Assembly (NCBI GenBank): GCA_017997855.1
Contig: JAGOEF010000037.1
Span: 1 to 10,906, forward strand
Source of the DNA: Bacteroidales bacterium
Lineage (GTDB): Bacteria; Bacteroidota; Bacteroidia; Bacteroidales; ML635J-15
Direction of reading: 5' to 3'
DNA length: 10,906 nt
Made by a program: the position numbers and the translations under genes. Under the pieces are notes generated by a model. That model was not told the origin of the DNA. It saw only the letters and a program-made list of their open reading frames with translations, and ran no database searches. Of the stretch, positions 1 through 6,286 are shown in pieces; positions within the stretch are counted from its first letter, which is position 1; each line of letters starts with the position of its first letter.

Positions 1-801
1 GAATGGGATACCGCCCAAATGAGGGGCAAACAGGTAATTCTGGCACTCGGCGATTCGTTTACCGAAGGCGATGGTGCCCATGCCGACAGCACCTGGGTGG
101 CTTTTCTCGAGCGCAGGCTGAACCAGCCCAATCTCTATTTTATGAACGCCGGTTTATGCGGCAGCGACCCCTGCTTTAACCTCTATAACCTCAGGGAACT
201 GGCGCCGGTGTACCACCCGGATTTCGTAATACTATGCGTGAATGCCTCCGACATTGGCGACATTATGGTCAGGGGCGGGATGGAACGATTTACAGGCAAC
301 CGGGTAACATTCCGCCAAGCTCCCTGCTGGGAATTCCTGTACGCATACAGTCATCTGAGCCGACTGATATTTAACCGGTTCTACACCGAATATTTCTTTG
401 CGAAAGAAGACGAAAAAATGGAAGAAGCCCGCGCCCTGAAATCCTTGGAGCAATGCCTTCTGCAAACAAAAGACTATTGCACGCAACACAACATCAGGCT
501 GATGATTGTATTCCATCCCTTCAAGCAGGAGGCCGGCTCTACAAATCACCATTTCGTTGCGCTTATCGAAAAATTGCGACAAGAGTCATGCGTTGTTTCC
601 GACATAATACCCCAATTTCTGAATGCATCGAAAAACACCGACCCTGATGACTTATACTGGAAATACGACGGACACCACAATGCCCGTGGCTATAGCGTTA
701 TGGCTGAATGTATCGGTGCCGACCTGAAAAAGTATTTCCCCGAGATTGTAAGCAAACCCGATTCGGCTAAAACAGTGTCAGGCATACCGCAGCAGGACTA
801 A
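1..801 (+). CDS. SGNH/GDSL-family hydrolase, 5' end outside the window
   Basis: This is an SGNH/GDSL esterase-lipase-like hydrolase, a family that deacylates or hydrolyses esters of carbohydrates and lipids; the substrate cannot be told from sequence. Counting from the ATG at 19, the block I motif GDSFTEG puts the nucleophile at Ser13. The Gly of block II is near residue 45 (NAGLCG), the block III Asn is N75 (VNASD), and the block V pair is D217 and H220 (DGHHNARGY), so the full catalytic set is present. The frame stays open from base 1 to 18, and those six codons read like the usual lead-in to the GDS strand of this family. The true start is therefore probably upstream and the gene is 5'-partial; ATG at 19 is the fallback start. 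The stop is TAA-free up to the TAA at 799-801. GC is higher than in the gene that follows. Seen: motifs and open frame. Inferred: partial status. Confidence 0.85.
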   Translation, partial: EWDTAQMRGKQVILALGDSFTEGDGAHADSTWVAFLERRLNQPNLYFMNAGLCGSDPCFNLYNLRELAPVYHPDFVILCVNASDIGDIMVRGGMERFTGNRVTFRQAPCWEFLYAYSHLSRLIFNRFYTEYFFAKEDEKMEEARALKSLEQCLLQTKDYCTQHNIRLMIVFHPFKQEAGSTNHHFVALIEKLRQESCVVSDIIPQFLNASKNTDPDDLYWKYDGHHNARGYSVMAECIGADLKKYFPEIVSKPDSAKTVSGIPQQD

Positions 802-1046
802 GTGAGGTAAAAATTCTCAGCCCCAAATTAGCCCGGGGTCGCGTGCCGGTGGCCCGTAACGGGTGGAAATATCCTTTTTAGGACGATATATGGTGCTTTT
901 ATACATCACTCAAGCCTTGTTATTGCAATCCGACACCTTTAATATTGAAATAATCAGAACAATTCTATGCAGTGTCGATATTTTTTTGTAATTTGGTTGT
1001 CTCAAAATAGCCTATAAGATATATCTGCATACTAAATAACTATATC
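802..1046. other. Intergenic spacer marking a GC-rich to AT-rich transition
   Basis: This 245-bp spacer holds no convincing gene. Its first part, about 810-870, is GC-rich and contains small inverted repeats (CCCG-TAA-CGGG at about 856-866 and CCCC...GGGG just before it). These could be a weak transcription end for the hydrolase gene, but there is no proper T-tract directly after them. The second part, from about 890, turns AT-rich and must carry the promoter of the SprB-repeat gene. I found no exact TAnnTTTG -7 box; the nearest matches are in the T-rich stretch around 979-996. Confidence 0.4.
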
Positions 1047-4000
1047 ATGAAAGAAACATGTATCGTTTTATGCTGCTTTATTTGTGCACTACTCCTTAAT
1101 AATAACTGTACTTCGGCTCAAACCGTAACAGGTTATTGTGAAGTTTTACAACAGCCTTGCAATGGAGATGGTAAATTGGTTGTAACAGTAACAGGAGGCT
1201 TAACACCACCATTGAATTTTTATTTTATGGGGGTCTCACACACTAATGTGAATTCAGACACAGATACCTTGTATAATTTTAGTTATCATGGAATTGTAAA
1301 TATTAATTATACAGTCTCAGTAAGGGTTTCAGACACTTATGGTAATTATGGATATATTGAATCAGGCATTGAACCTCCATTTACTATTGATTACCCTTTT
1401 GATATTACCAACATAGTTTGCCCCGACATAATTGGTTCATGTTTTCTTACAATTAATGAAGGACAACCTGCCGCAAATGCTGAATATTTTTTATGGGGTG
1501 ACATTTTCACGAGTGAGGGTAATCCGGCATATTTGCCGGCTGGCTATTATACTGCAATAGTTTACGATGAGAATGAGTGTGTTTATAATCTTCTAGATTC
1601 AATAATGATTCAATATTTTTCAGGCATTGATATTACTCTTGAATCAACACCTGCATCATGTGATAACGGAACAGTTTCGGTAACAGAAATTTCAGGAGGA
1701 GAAGCCCCTTATACATATCAATGGAATAATAACTCGGTAGATTCTTTGCTTACAGGTTTATTGGGCGGATATTATACAGTTACTATTACCGATAATCAAG
1801 GCTGTACGCAAAATAAATCGGAAAATGTTCAACAAATACCGGAAATTAATTGTGAGTTTGTTACCTCTTATCAAACGTGTAGCAACAACGATGGCAGCAT
1901 AACAGCCTATGGCTCCGGTGGTGAACCACCATACACATACTTATGGAGCAACGGAGCTACTTCGCAAACAATAAGTGGTATAGCAGCAGGTTTTTATTAC
2001 GTAACGCTTACTGATGCAAATTCCTGCTATACTATCTCCAATGAATATCTAAATTCCAATACACCTATTTATGTAAATATTGAAACTGCTTATCCTGACT
2101 GTAACTCAGCATCAGGAACCGCTGAATTAATCATAGATGGCGGAACCCCACCTTACGATATACAGTGGGCTACATACCCTATTCAAACAGGAAGTAGCAT
2201 TGCGGGGCTTGAACCCGGTATGTATCCGTTTACTGTTACCGATCAAGAGGGATGCGTAAGAACCGGATCTGCAAACGTTCAACAAACCGATTTAACCGCA
2301 AACATAAGTCATACAAATGCTATTTGCCCTGACAACAATGGGAGTTTAAGCATTAATGCATATTCTGCAAATCAACCTATATCATATCAGTGGAATACCG
2401 GAGGCACATTGCCACAAATAAACAATCTGGCACCCGGATACTATTCTTGCACAATTACAGATGCAAATGGCTGTTCGCTAATAAAAGAAAAAAATATTCA
2501 AAGTAATTCTCCGATAACAATAGGTATATCAAGCTCGCCTGCTTCATGTCCTTATACTCCTGATGGAAGCGCCACAGCGTATGCAATTGGGGGTTCTGCT
2601 CCATATTCTTTTAGCTGGTCAAACGGACAATCAGGAAACTCCGTAACTGAACTAACGCCCGGATGTTATCAATTAGTTGTATCCGACAATAATGATTGTC
2701 AGAAATCAGCAATAATACAAATTGGCTACACCAACCAAAACGATGATTGCTTTTGCATTGTAACAGGTACAGCCTTTACAGATAATAATGGTAATTGCGT
2801 TTACGATGCCGGAGAAAATACGCTGCAAAATATCCGCATTAATTGCAATGGATTTGGCTCGGTATTTACTAATGCTAATGGAGAATATACTTTTGTGTTA
2901 CCCGGTGGAAATTATACTCTTTCTACAAGCATACTTGGTTATTACCCGCTTGCCGAATGTCAGGAACCGACTTATAATATAAGTGTTAACCCTGTGTCGG
3001 GTTGCGTTATTACGAGAGATTTTGCTTTAAACGTAAATCCAATACGAGATGTATCTACATATTTTCAGTATAATACGCCACCTGTAGTTGGCAATAATTA
3101 TTATCAAAAAATTATTGTTAAAAATGAAGGAACTATTGCCGAATCAGATATTCAACTTAATTATCTCCACGATGGGCAATTAGTGTTTCAAAACTCTTCG
3201 TTAGCATCGTTGCAACTAAATGACCCTGATAATTTCCCCAACTTGTATGAGTCAACTAGTTTTCCTGAAATGCAACCCGGTCAGGTTTTAGAGTTTATCA
3301 ATACTTATTTCGTTCCAACAAATATCGCTGTAAACACAGAGGTGCTTTTTTCTGATACAGTTTCGTACGAAAGCCCTATGAATACATGGAATGACGATTA
3401 CAGCCCCTGGAACAATGTTGATAATTACAACACAAACGTAGTCTGTTCTTACGACCCTAACAATAAACAGGTATCTCCATCCGGCGAAGGCGAGCAAGGA
3501 TTAATTGCAACGAATGACTCTATTTTAACCTATACAATAAATTTTGAGAATACTGGAAATTATTATGCTCAAAATATTGTATTAATCGACACTTTAAGCG
3601 AAAATTTAGATTGGACAAGTTTAATGCCCATTCACTCATCTCATAATTGCGAAATACATCTTTCAGAGGAAGGGATTTTAGAATTTAAATTCGAAAACAT
3701 TCATCTTCCTTACAGTGGTTCAGGAAGATTTGGCTATGTAATGTACCAAATCAAATTGAAAGAAAACTTACCTGTTGGCACAGAAATTTTAAACTCTGCT
3801 GCTATATATTTTGATTATAATTTACCGGTAATTACCAACACAGTAATTAATACAATTAAATCTACTGATTCCAACCCTGAACTCAGTCTCGAAAACAACT
3901 TTACCATATATCCTAATCCCACAAATGAAGCATTCTCGGTAAAAGGCAATAATATCGAAAGCATTACACTAACAAACTCGCTGGGGCAAATAGTTCTAAA

Positions 4001-4112
4001 AACAACAAAAACCGATAATATTTCTGTTGAAAATTTATCGCCCGGTATTTATTTTGTAACAATATCAGCAGAGAATTCGCACAAAACTGTGAAGTTGCTT
4101 AAGTTTGATTAA
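1047..4112 (+). CDS. Secreted SprB-repeat protein with T9SS type A sorting domain
   Basis: This is a large secreted surface or extracellular protein of the T9SS cargo type. Residues 1-24 form a Sec signal peptide (hydrophobic core CCFICALLL, cleavage near SAQ). A degenerate N-terminal repeat-like region follows, then five SprB-type repeats starting near residues 196, 268, 341, 416 and 490, about 73 residues apart. Each has the core GG-x-PY-x-Y-x-W, a G-x-Y-x-V-T-x-TD strand and an early and a late Cys. Residues about 568-645 resemble an SdrD-B/carboxypeptidase-regulatory fold (FTDNNGNCVYDAGE). About 799-935 is the conserved C-terminal domain found before T9SS tails in such proteins (SYDPNNKQVSP, then IYFDYNLPVITN). 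About 950-1021 is the Por-secretion tail (YPNPT, then LGQIVL, LSPGIYFV and a basic end). SprB repeats occur in gliding-motility adhesins. An adhesin role is inferred; no motility gene lies nearby. The gene is AT-richer than its upstream neighbour. Confidence 0.9.
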   Translation: MKETCIVLCCFICALLLNNNCTSAQTVTGYCEVLQQPCNGDGKLVVTVTGGLTPPLNFYFMGVSHTNVNSDTDTLYNFSYHGIVNINYTVSVRVSDTYGNYGYIESGIEPPFTIDYPFDITNIVCPDIIGSCFLTINEGQPAANAEYFLWGDIFTSEGNPAYLPAGYYTAIVYDENECVYNLLDSIMIQYFSGIDITLESTPASCDNGTVSVTEISGGEAPYTYQWNNNSVDSLLTGLLGGYYTVTITDNQGCTQNKSENVQQIPEINCEFVTSYQTCSNNDGSITAYGSGGEPPYTYLWSNGATSQTISGIAAGFYYVTLTDANSCYTISNEYLNSNTPIYVNIETAYPDCNSASGTAELIIDGGTPPYDIQWATYPIQTGSSIAGLEPGMYPFTVTDQEGCVRTGSANVQQTDLTANISHTNAICPDNNGSLSINAYSANQPISYQWNTGGTLPQINNLAPGYYSCTITDANGCSLIKEKNIQSNSPITIGISSSPASCPYTPDGSATAYAIGGSAPYSFSWSNGQSGNSVTELTPGCYQLVVSDNNDCQKSAIIQIGYTNQNDDCFCIVTGTAFTDNNGNCVYDAGENTLQNIRINCNGFGSVFTNANGEYTFVLPGGNYTLSTSILGYYPLAECQEPTYNISVNPVSGCVITRDFALNVNPIRDVSTYFQYNTPPVVGNNYYQKIIVKNEGTIAESDIQLNYLHDGQLVFQNSSLASLQLNDPDNFPNLYESTSFPEMQPGQVLEFINTYFVPTNIAVNTEVLFSDTVSYESPMNTWNDDYSPWNNVDNYNTNVVCSYDPNNKQVSPSGEGEQGLIATNDSILTYTINFENTGNYYAQNIVLIDTLSENLDWTSLMPIHSSHNCEIHLSEEGILEFKFENIHLPYSGSGRFGYVMYQIKLKENLPVGTEILNSAAIYFDYNLPVITNTVINTIKSTDSNPELSLENNFTIYPNPTNEAFSVKGNNIESITLTNSLGQIVLKTTKTDNISVENLSPGIYFVTISAENSHKTVKLLKFD

Positions 4113-4123
4113 ATTTGATTAAA
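4104..4123 (+). repeat. 10-bp tandem duplication across the stop codon of the SprB-repeat gene
   Basis: TTTGATTAAA occurs twice in perfect tandem (4104-4113 and 4114-4123). The first copy contains the last codons and the TAA stop (4110-4112). The second copy is non-coding and shifted by one base from the codon phase, so it does not supply a second in-frame copy of the ending. It looks like a recent slippage duplication. Confidence 0.7.
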
Positions 4124-4181
4124 CCCTTAGCTATTCGTTCTGAATATTTTCAAAATGCAATGCCAGCTTATCCATCTGCCT

Positions 4182-4202
4182 CACCCGCAGAGAACCCGGG
4201 TG
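4182..4202. terminator. Hairpin between two convergent genes, possible weak terminator
   Basis: CACCCG at 4182-4187 pairs perfectly with CGGGTG at 4197-4202 around a 9-base loop. It sits in the 111-bp spacer between the SprB-repeat gene (plus) and the Fic gene (minus), where a shared terminator is expected. No T-tract follows on either strand, so intrinsic termination is doubtful. Confidence 0.3.
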
Positions 4203-4223
4203 TAAGCGTACTCCCGAATGCCT

Positions 4224-5006
4224 TTATTCCTGTTCATCAATCCCTGTAACTGTCATCAATAAAAAACCGAGGCATTTAGAATAATCCAAATCATCATATT
4301 CAAGTCCGATTTTTCTGATATTTGAATAATAATCCCTGAGCTTTTTGTAATAGTTTTTTTCCAACTGAACCGATGTCGCCTTCGCACCAATTTTCTCAAT
4401 CAGGAACCATTTTTCAATCAAGCGTGCAGTTCGTCCATTACCATCCTGAAATGGATGAATTTTAACGAAAACCAAATGCAATAACGACGCATAATAAAAA
4501 ACCTCAAATGGGTCTAAATCTGTCAGATGAAGTATCCCGATATCATAAAATAATTTATCAAGCTCCGATTTAAGTATCTCAGGACTTGCCGCAAAATACT
4601 CAATTTTATCATCGCTGTTTATTAAAAACATGGGGTTATTCCGAATGAATCCTTGTTGACTTTTAGGTAAAAGATTTTTACTTAGAATCGAGTGTGCCTT
4701 TTTTACATTCGCAAGTGTCAGGCGGTTATTATCAATGAAGTCATAGGCAGAATATAAATCATCAGCTTTTCGGGTATAATCAGGTTTGAATTTTACTTTT
4801 AAAAATTTGTGTTTAAAATAACTGTCAAAATCAATATCCTCTCCCTCAATCTTTGATGAATAAACCGATGAAACAGATTTGTAAAACTGAAAATAATCAA
4901 CAGGAATTTCAATCTTTTTGCTTTTATCGATTTTATCCAAAGGCGATTCTTTCACAGCTTTTCTGAAATCATCAAGGTGCTTATCTGTCAGAATTTTAAA
5001 ATCCAC
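4224..5006 (-). CDS. Fic-domain protein (probable AMPylase/nucleotidyltransferase), class II-like
   Basis: Fic enzymes transfer AMP (less often other nucleotide moieties) to hydroxyl side chains of target proteins. The core motif HPFQDGNGRTAR is complete, with the catalytic His at residue 184 and the phosphate-binding Asp, Asn and Arg following, so the protein should be active. An N-terminal S-x-x-x-E-G motif lies at residues 50-55 (inhibitory Glu54). This is the signature of Fic proteins with a built-in N-terminal inhibitory helix (class II), so no separate antitoxin is needed, and none is seen. The 260-residue length suits a stand-alone Fic domain plus a short helical tail, without a recognisable DNA-binding domain. 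The start is GTG at 5004-5006; an in-frame TGA lies three codons upstream and no early ATG exists. A -7 box precedes it closely. The gene is AT-rich and is separated from neighbours on both sides, consistent with accessory DNA. The target is unknown. Confidence 0.9.
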   Translation of the reverse strand: MDFKILTDKHLDDFRKAVKESPLDKIDKSKKIEIPVDYFQFYKSVSSVYSSKIEGEDIDFDSYFKHKFLKVKFKPDYTRKADDLYSAYDFIDNNRLTLANVKKAHSILSKNLLPKSQQGFIRNNPMFLINSDDKIEYFAASPEILKSELDKLFYDIGILHLTDLDPFEVFYYASLLHLVFVKIHPFQDGNGRTARLIEKWFLIEKIGAKATSVQLEKNYYKKLRDYYSNIRKIGLEYDDLDYSKCLGFLLMTVTGIDEQE

Positions 5007-5022
5007 TATGAATCAATTTTAG

Positions 5023-5030
5023 CAAAGTTA
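5023..5030 (-). promoter_or_regulatory. Bacteroidota -7 promoter box (TAACTTTG) for the Fic gene
   Basis: Read on the minus strand, 5030 to 5023 is TAACTTTG, an exact match to the Bacteroidota housekeeping -7 consensus TAnnTTTG. Its 3' end is 16 bases before the GTG start, so the mRNA leader would be very short (about ten bases). A T-rich stretch upstream could serve as the -33 element, but no exact TTTG is present at the ideal distance. Confidence 0.5.
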
Positions 5031-5067
5031 ATCTTTTTAGTTCCCGTTTAAAAATCGGACGATATTT

Positions 5068-5081
5068 TGGCAATGCTGCCA
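5068..5081. promoter_or_regulatory. Small inverted repeat upstream of the Fic promoter
   Basis: TGGCA at 5068-5072 and TGCCA at 5077-5081 form a 5-bp inverted repeat around four bases. It is about 40 bases upstream of the Fic -7 box, a position where a regulator could bind. No regulator is encoded nearby, so this is only a candidate. Confidence 0.2.
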
Positions 5082-5127
5082 GACGTTGTTTTTATGATGA
5101 ATGAAATCGTTTTTCGGATCATACTGA

Positions 5128-5281
5128 CCCCCACCTTTCCCGCGTTTGCAACGCGGGAGCATTTATCTCAGCATTTGCAATGCCCATCCCTAAATATCTA
5201 CCCACAAGCATAAACACCTTTCGCTTAGGGCTTCAGGGCATTGCTGGGCAAAAATTCAAATAACACAGTTTTTTGAACACT
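5128..5281. repeat. 154-bp direct repeat, copy 1
   Basis: This block matches 5887-6040 at 149 of 154 positions with no gap. It begins with CCCCCACC and ends with GAACACT. It contains hairpin 1, TCCCGCGTT-TGC-AACGCGGGA (5138-5158), a 9-bp perfect stem. It also contains a long nested inverted repeat: GCAATGCCC (5177-5185) pairs with GGGCATTGC (5236-5244), and inside it CCCTAA (5188-5193) pairs with TTAGGG (5225-5230). All these pairs are intact in this copy. It lies between the Fic promoter region and the REP-like block downstream of the lipoprotein gene. There are no terminal inverted repeats and no ORF of note. A structured RNA, a mobile or recombination site, and a simple duplication are all possible. 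Confidence 0.9.
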
Positions 5282-5389
5282 CCCTGTCATCGAGCCGGTC
5301 ACCGAGCGGAGCCGGGGTGCCCGGTGAGATGGAGCCGAGATGAAGTCGAACTCCCGGTCATTGAACCAAGTCGAAAAACACTTCGTTTA
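5282..5389. repeat. REP-like palindromic repeat block
   Basis: This GC-rich block contains three diverged copies of a GTCAYYGARC-type unit, starting near 5286, 5298 and 5357. The second and third units run on as GGAGCCG and CAAGTCG. TCACCG at 5299-5304 is inverted as CGGTGA at 5322-5327. The pattern recalls intergenic palindromic repeats common in Bacteroidota genomes, of the form GTCATTGAGCGGAGTCG. It lies just 3' of the lipoprotein stop codon, so it could act as a transcript end or mRNA stabiliser. The family assignment is from memory of the pattern, not from a search. Confidence 0.6.
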
Positions 5390-5758
5390 CTATTCACCAA
5401 GTCCGTATTTGTCCACCGCTGGTTGTCCCCATATATTGTTCTTAACTCTGTAAATAACTTCGCAGTCTGTCAATTGCCCACAAATTGGGTCTGGTTGTCC
5501 CCAAGCGAAATTACAAGTTCCAATTTGATTTCCGTCTTTGTCGTAAACTTCACTTCCTGCATCATATACATTCAGACCTGCACTGTAAACAGTCTGCCCG
5601 TTGTGTTTACATTCACTAATTTCTCCGTTCTGGTAGGTCTGGTATAGATTTTTCAAAGTCTGTTCGTTCTCAAAGTCTTCCTTTTTACAACCCGAAAGTC
5701 CATATAACAAAATCAGTGTCGTTGTCAAAATAGTGAAGCGTTTAATTTTACTTTTCAT
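5390..5758 (-). CDS. Small predicted lipoprotein
   Basis: The start chosen is the ATG at 5756-5758 (122 residues), because it gives a textbook lipoprotein signal: basic MKSKIKR, hydrophobic core, and lipobox LSGC with the lipidated Cys at residue 24. The frame is open further upstream to 5839, but those extra residues would bury the signal. The mature part is about 99 residues, acidic at first (KKEDFENEQ). It then has a Cys/Gly/Tyr-rich domain with Cys in SECKHNG, GTCNFAWG, DPICGQ and TDCEV, probably disulfide-linked after export, and ends with an NIWGQPAVDKYG segment. Asp after the +1 Cys is absent (Lys-Lys follow), so surface export or outer-membrane placement cannot be settled. I do not recognise a named family; small lipoproteins of this look occur in Bacteroidota. 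The gene sits alone between the two 154-bp direct repeats. Confidence 0.75.
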   Translation of the reverse strand: MKSKIKRFTILTTTLILLYGLSGCKKEDFENEQTLKNLYQTYQNGEISECKHNGQTVYSAGLNVYDAGSEVYDKDGNQIGTCNFAWGQPDPICGQLTDCEVIYRVKNNIWGQPAVDKYGLGE

Positions 5759-5886
5759 ATTGCTTGTTTTATTAAAATGCCTTATAACTCTCGCAACTTG
5801 GCATAGTAGCAGTTTTCGAAATACTAACCAGTCAAACATGCTACCAATTTACTTAATAGTTCCCAAACGTCCAAATTTGCTCTAAT
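5759..5886. other. Spacer upstream of the lipoprotein gene
   Basis: This 128-bp stretch should carry the lipoprotein promoter on the minus strand. I see no exact TAnnTTTG box. An ATGCC/GGCAT inverted repeat (5777-5781 and 5800-5804) surrounds 18 bases rich in A/T and contains GTTATAA on the minus strand. This could be an operator or a recombination-site half, but the evidence is thin. Confidence 0.3.
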
Positions 5887-6040
5887 CCCCCACCTCTCCC
5901 GCGTTTGCAACGCGGGAGCATTTATCTCACCATTTGCAATGCCCATCCCTAAATATCTACCCACAAGCATAAACACCTTTCGCTTAAGGCTTCAGGACAT
6001 TGCTGTGCAAAAATTCAAATAACACAGTTTTTTGAACACT
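5887..6040. repeat. 154-bp direct repeat, copy 2
   Basis: This is the second copy of the repeat at 5128-5281. It differs at 5896 (C for T), 5930 (C for G), 5987 (A for G), 5997 (A for G) and 6006 (T for G). The first change extends hairpin 1 to a 10-bp Watson-Crick stem (5896-5918). The changes at 5987 and 5997 fall in the long inverted repeat. They make C-A mismatches on the plus strand but G-U pairs on a minus-strand transcript. This copy ends eight bases before the 21-bp tandem array. Confidence 0.9.
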
Positions 6041-6047
6041 ACCCTCT

Positions 6048-6278
6048 GCAACCACAAAACCCGCATGCGCAACCACAAAACTCCCATGCGCAACCATAAA
6101 ACCCGCGTGCGCAACCATAAAACTCGCGTGCGCAACCATAAAACCCGCATGCGCAACCATAATACTCCCATACGCAACCATAAAACCCGCATGCGCAACC
6201 ATAAAACCCGCGTGCGCAACCATAAAACTCGCATGCGCAACCACAAAACCCGCATGCGCAATCAGAAATCTCCTATGC
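6048..6278. repeat. Tandem array of eleven 21-bp units
   Basis: Eleven contiguous units of 21 bp with consensus GCAACCATAAAACCCGCATGC run from 6048 to 6278, followed by a short partial unit. Variation is concentrated at unit positions 8 (C/T), 14 (C/T), 16 and 18. Units with CCC and CTC at positions 13-15 alternate, except that units 7 and 8 are both CCC, giving a 42-bp higher-order period. Units 3-6 resemble units 8-11, which suggests block duplication. Unit 6 and unit 11 are the most diverged. Because 21 is a multiple of three, the array leaves several frames open, giving repetitive peptides on both strands; none has a credible gene start or context. It lies just 3' of the 142-residue gene. 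Confidence 0.95.
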
Positions 6279-6286
6279 GCAAGCGT

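Noticed and set aside
979..996. -7 box for the SprB-repeat gene
   Set aside because: The T-rich stretch gives only spacing variants of TAnnTTTG, not a match.
5273..5647. 124-residue plus-strand frame
   Set aside because: It starts in the REP-like block and runs antisense to the lipoprotein gene, which has a convincing lipobox.
5759..5839. Longer start of the lipoprotein gene
   Set aside because: It would place 27 extra residues before a perfect lipoprotein signal peptide.
5128..6040. Composite transposon or insertion sequence
   Set aside because: The 154-bp repeats encode no transposase, lack terminal inverted repeats, and no matching target-site duplication is visible at the outer edges.
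5128..6040. Integron cassette with attC sites
   Set aside because: No convincing paired GTTRRRY and RYYYAAC core sites were found in the repeats, and no integron integrase is in the window.
5984..6261. Two minus-strand repetitive frames (MVAHAGF-type and RMRVLWL-type)
   Set aside because: They start inside the array with no upstream context and exist because the unit length is a multiple of three.
6048..6278. CRISPR array
   Set aside because: The units are contiguous 21-bp copies without unique spacers, and no cas gene is present.
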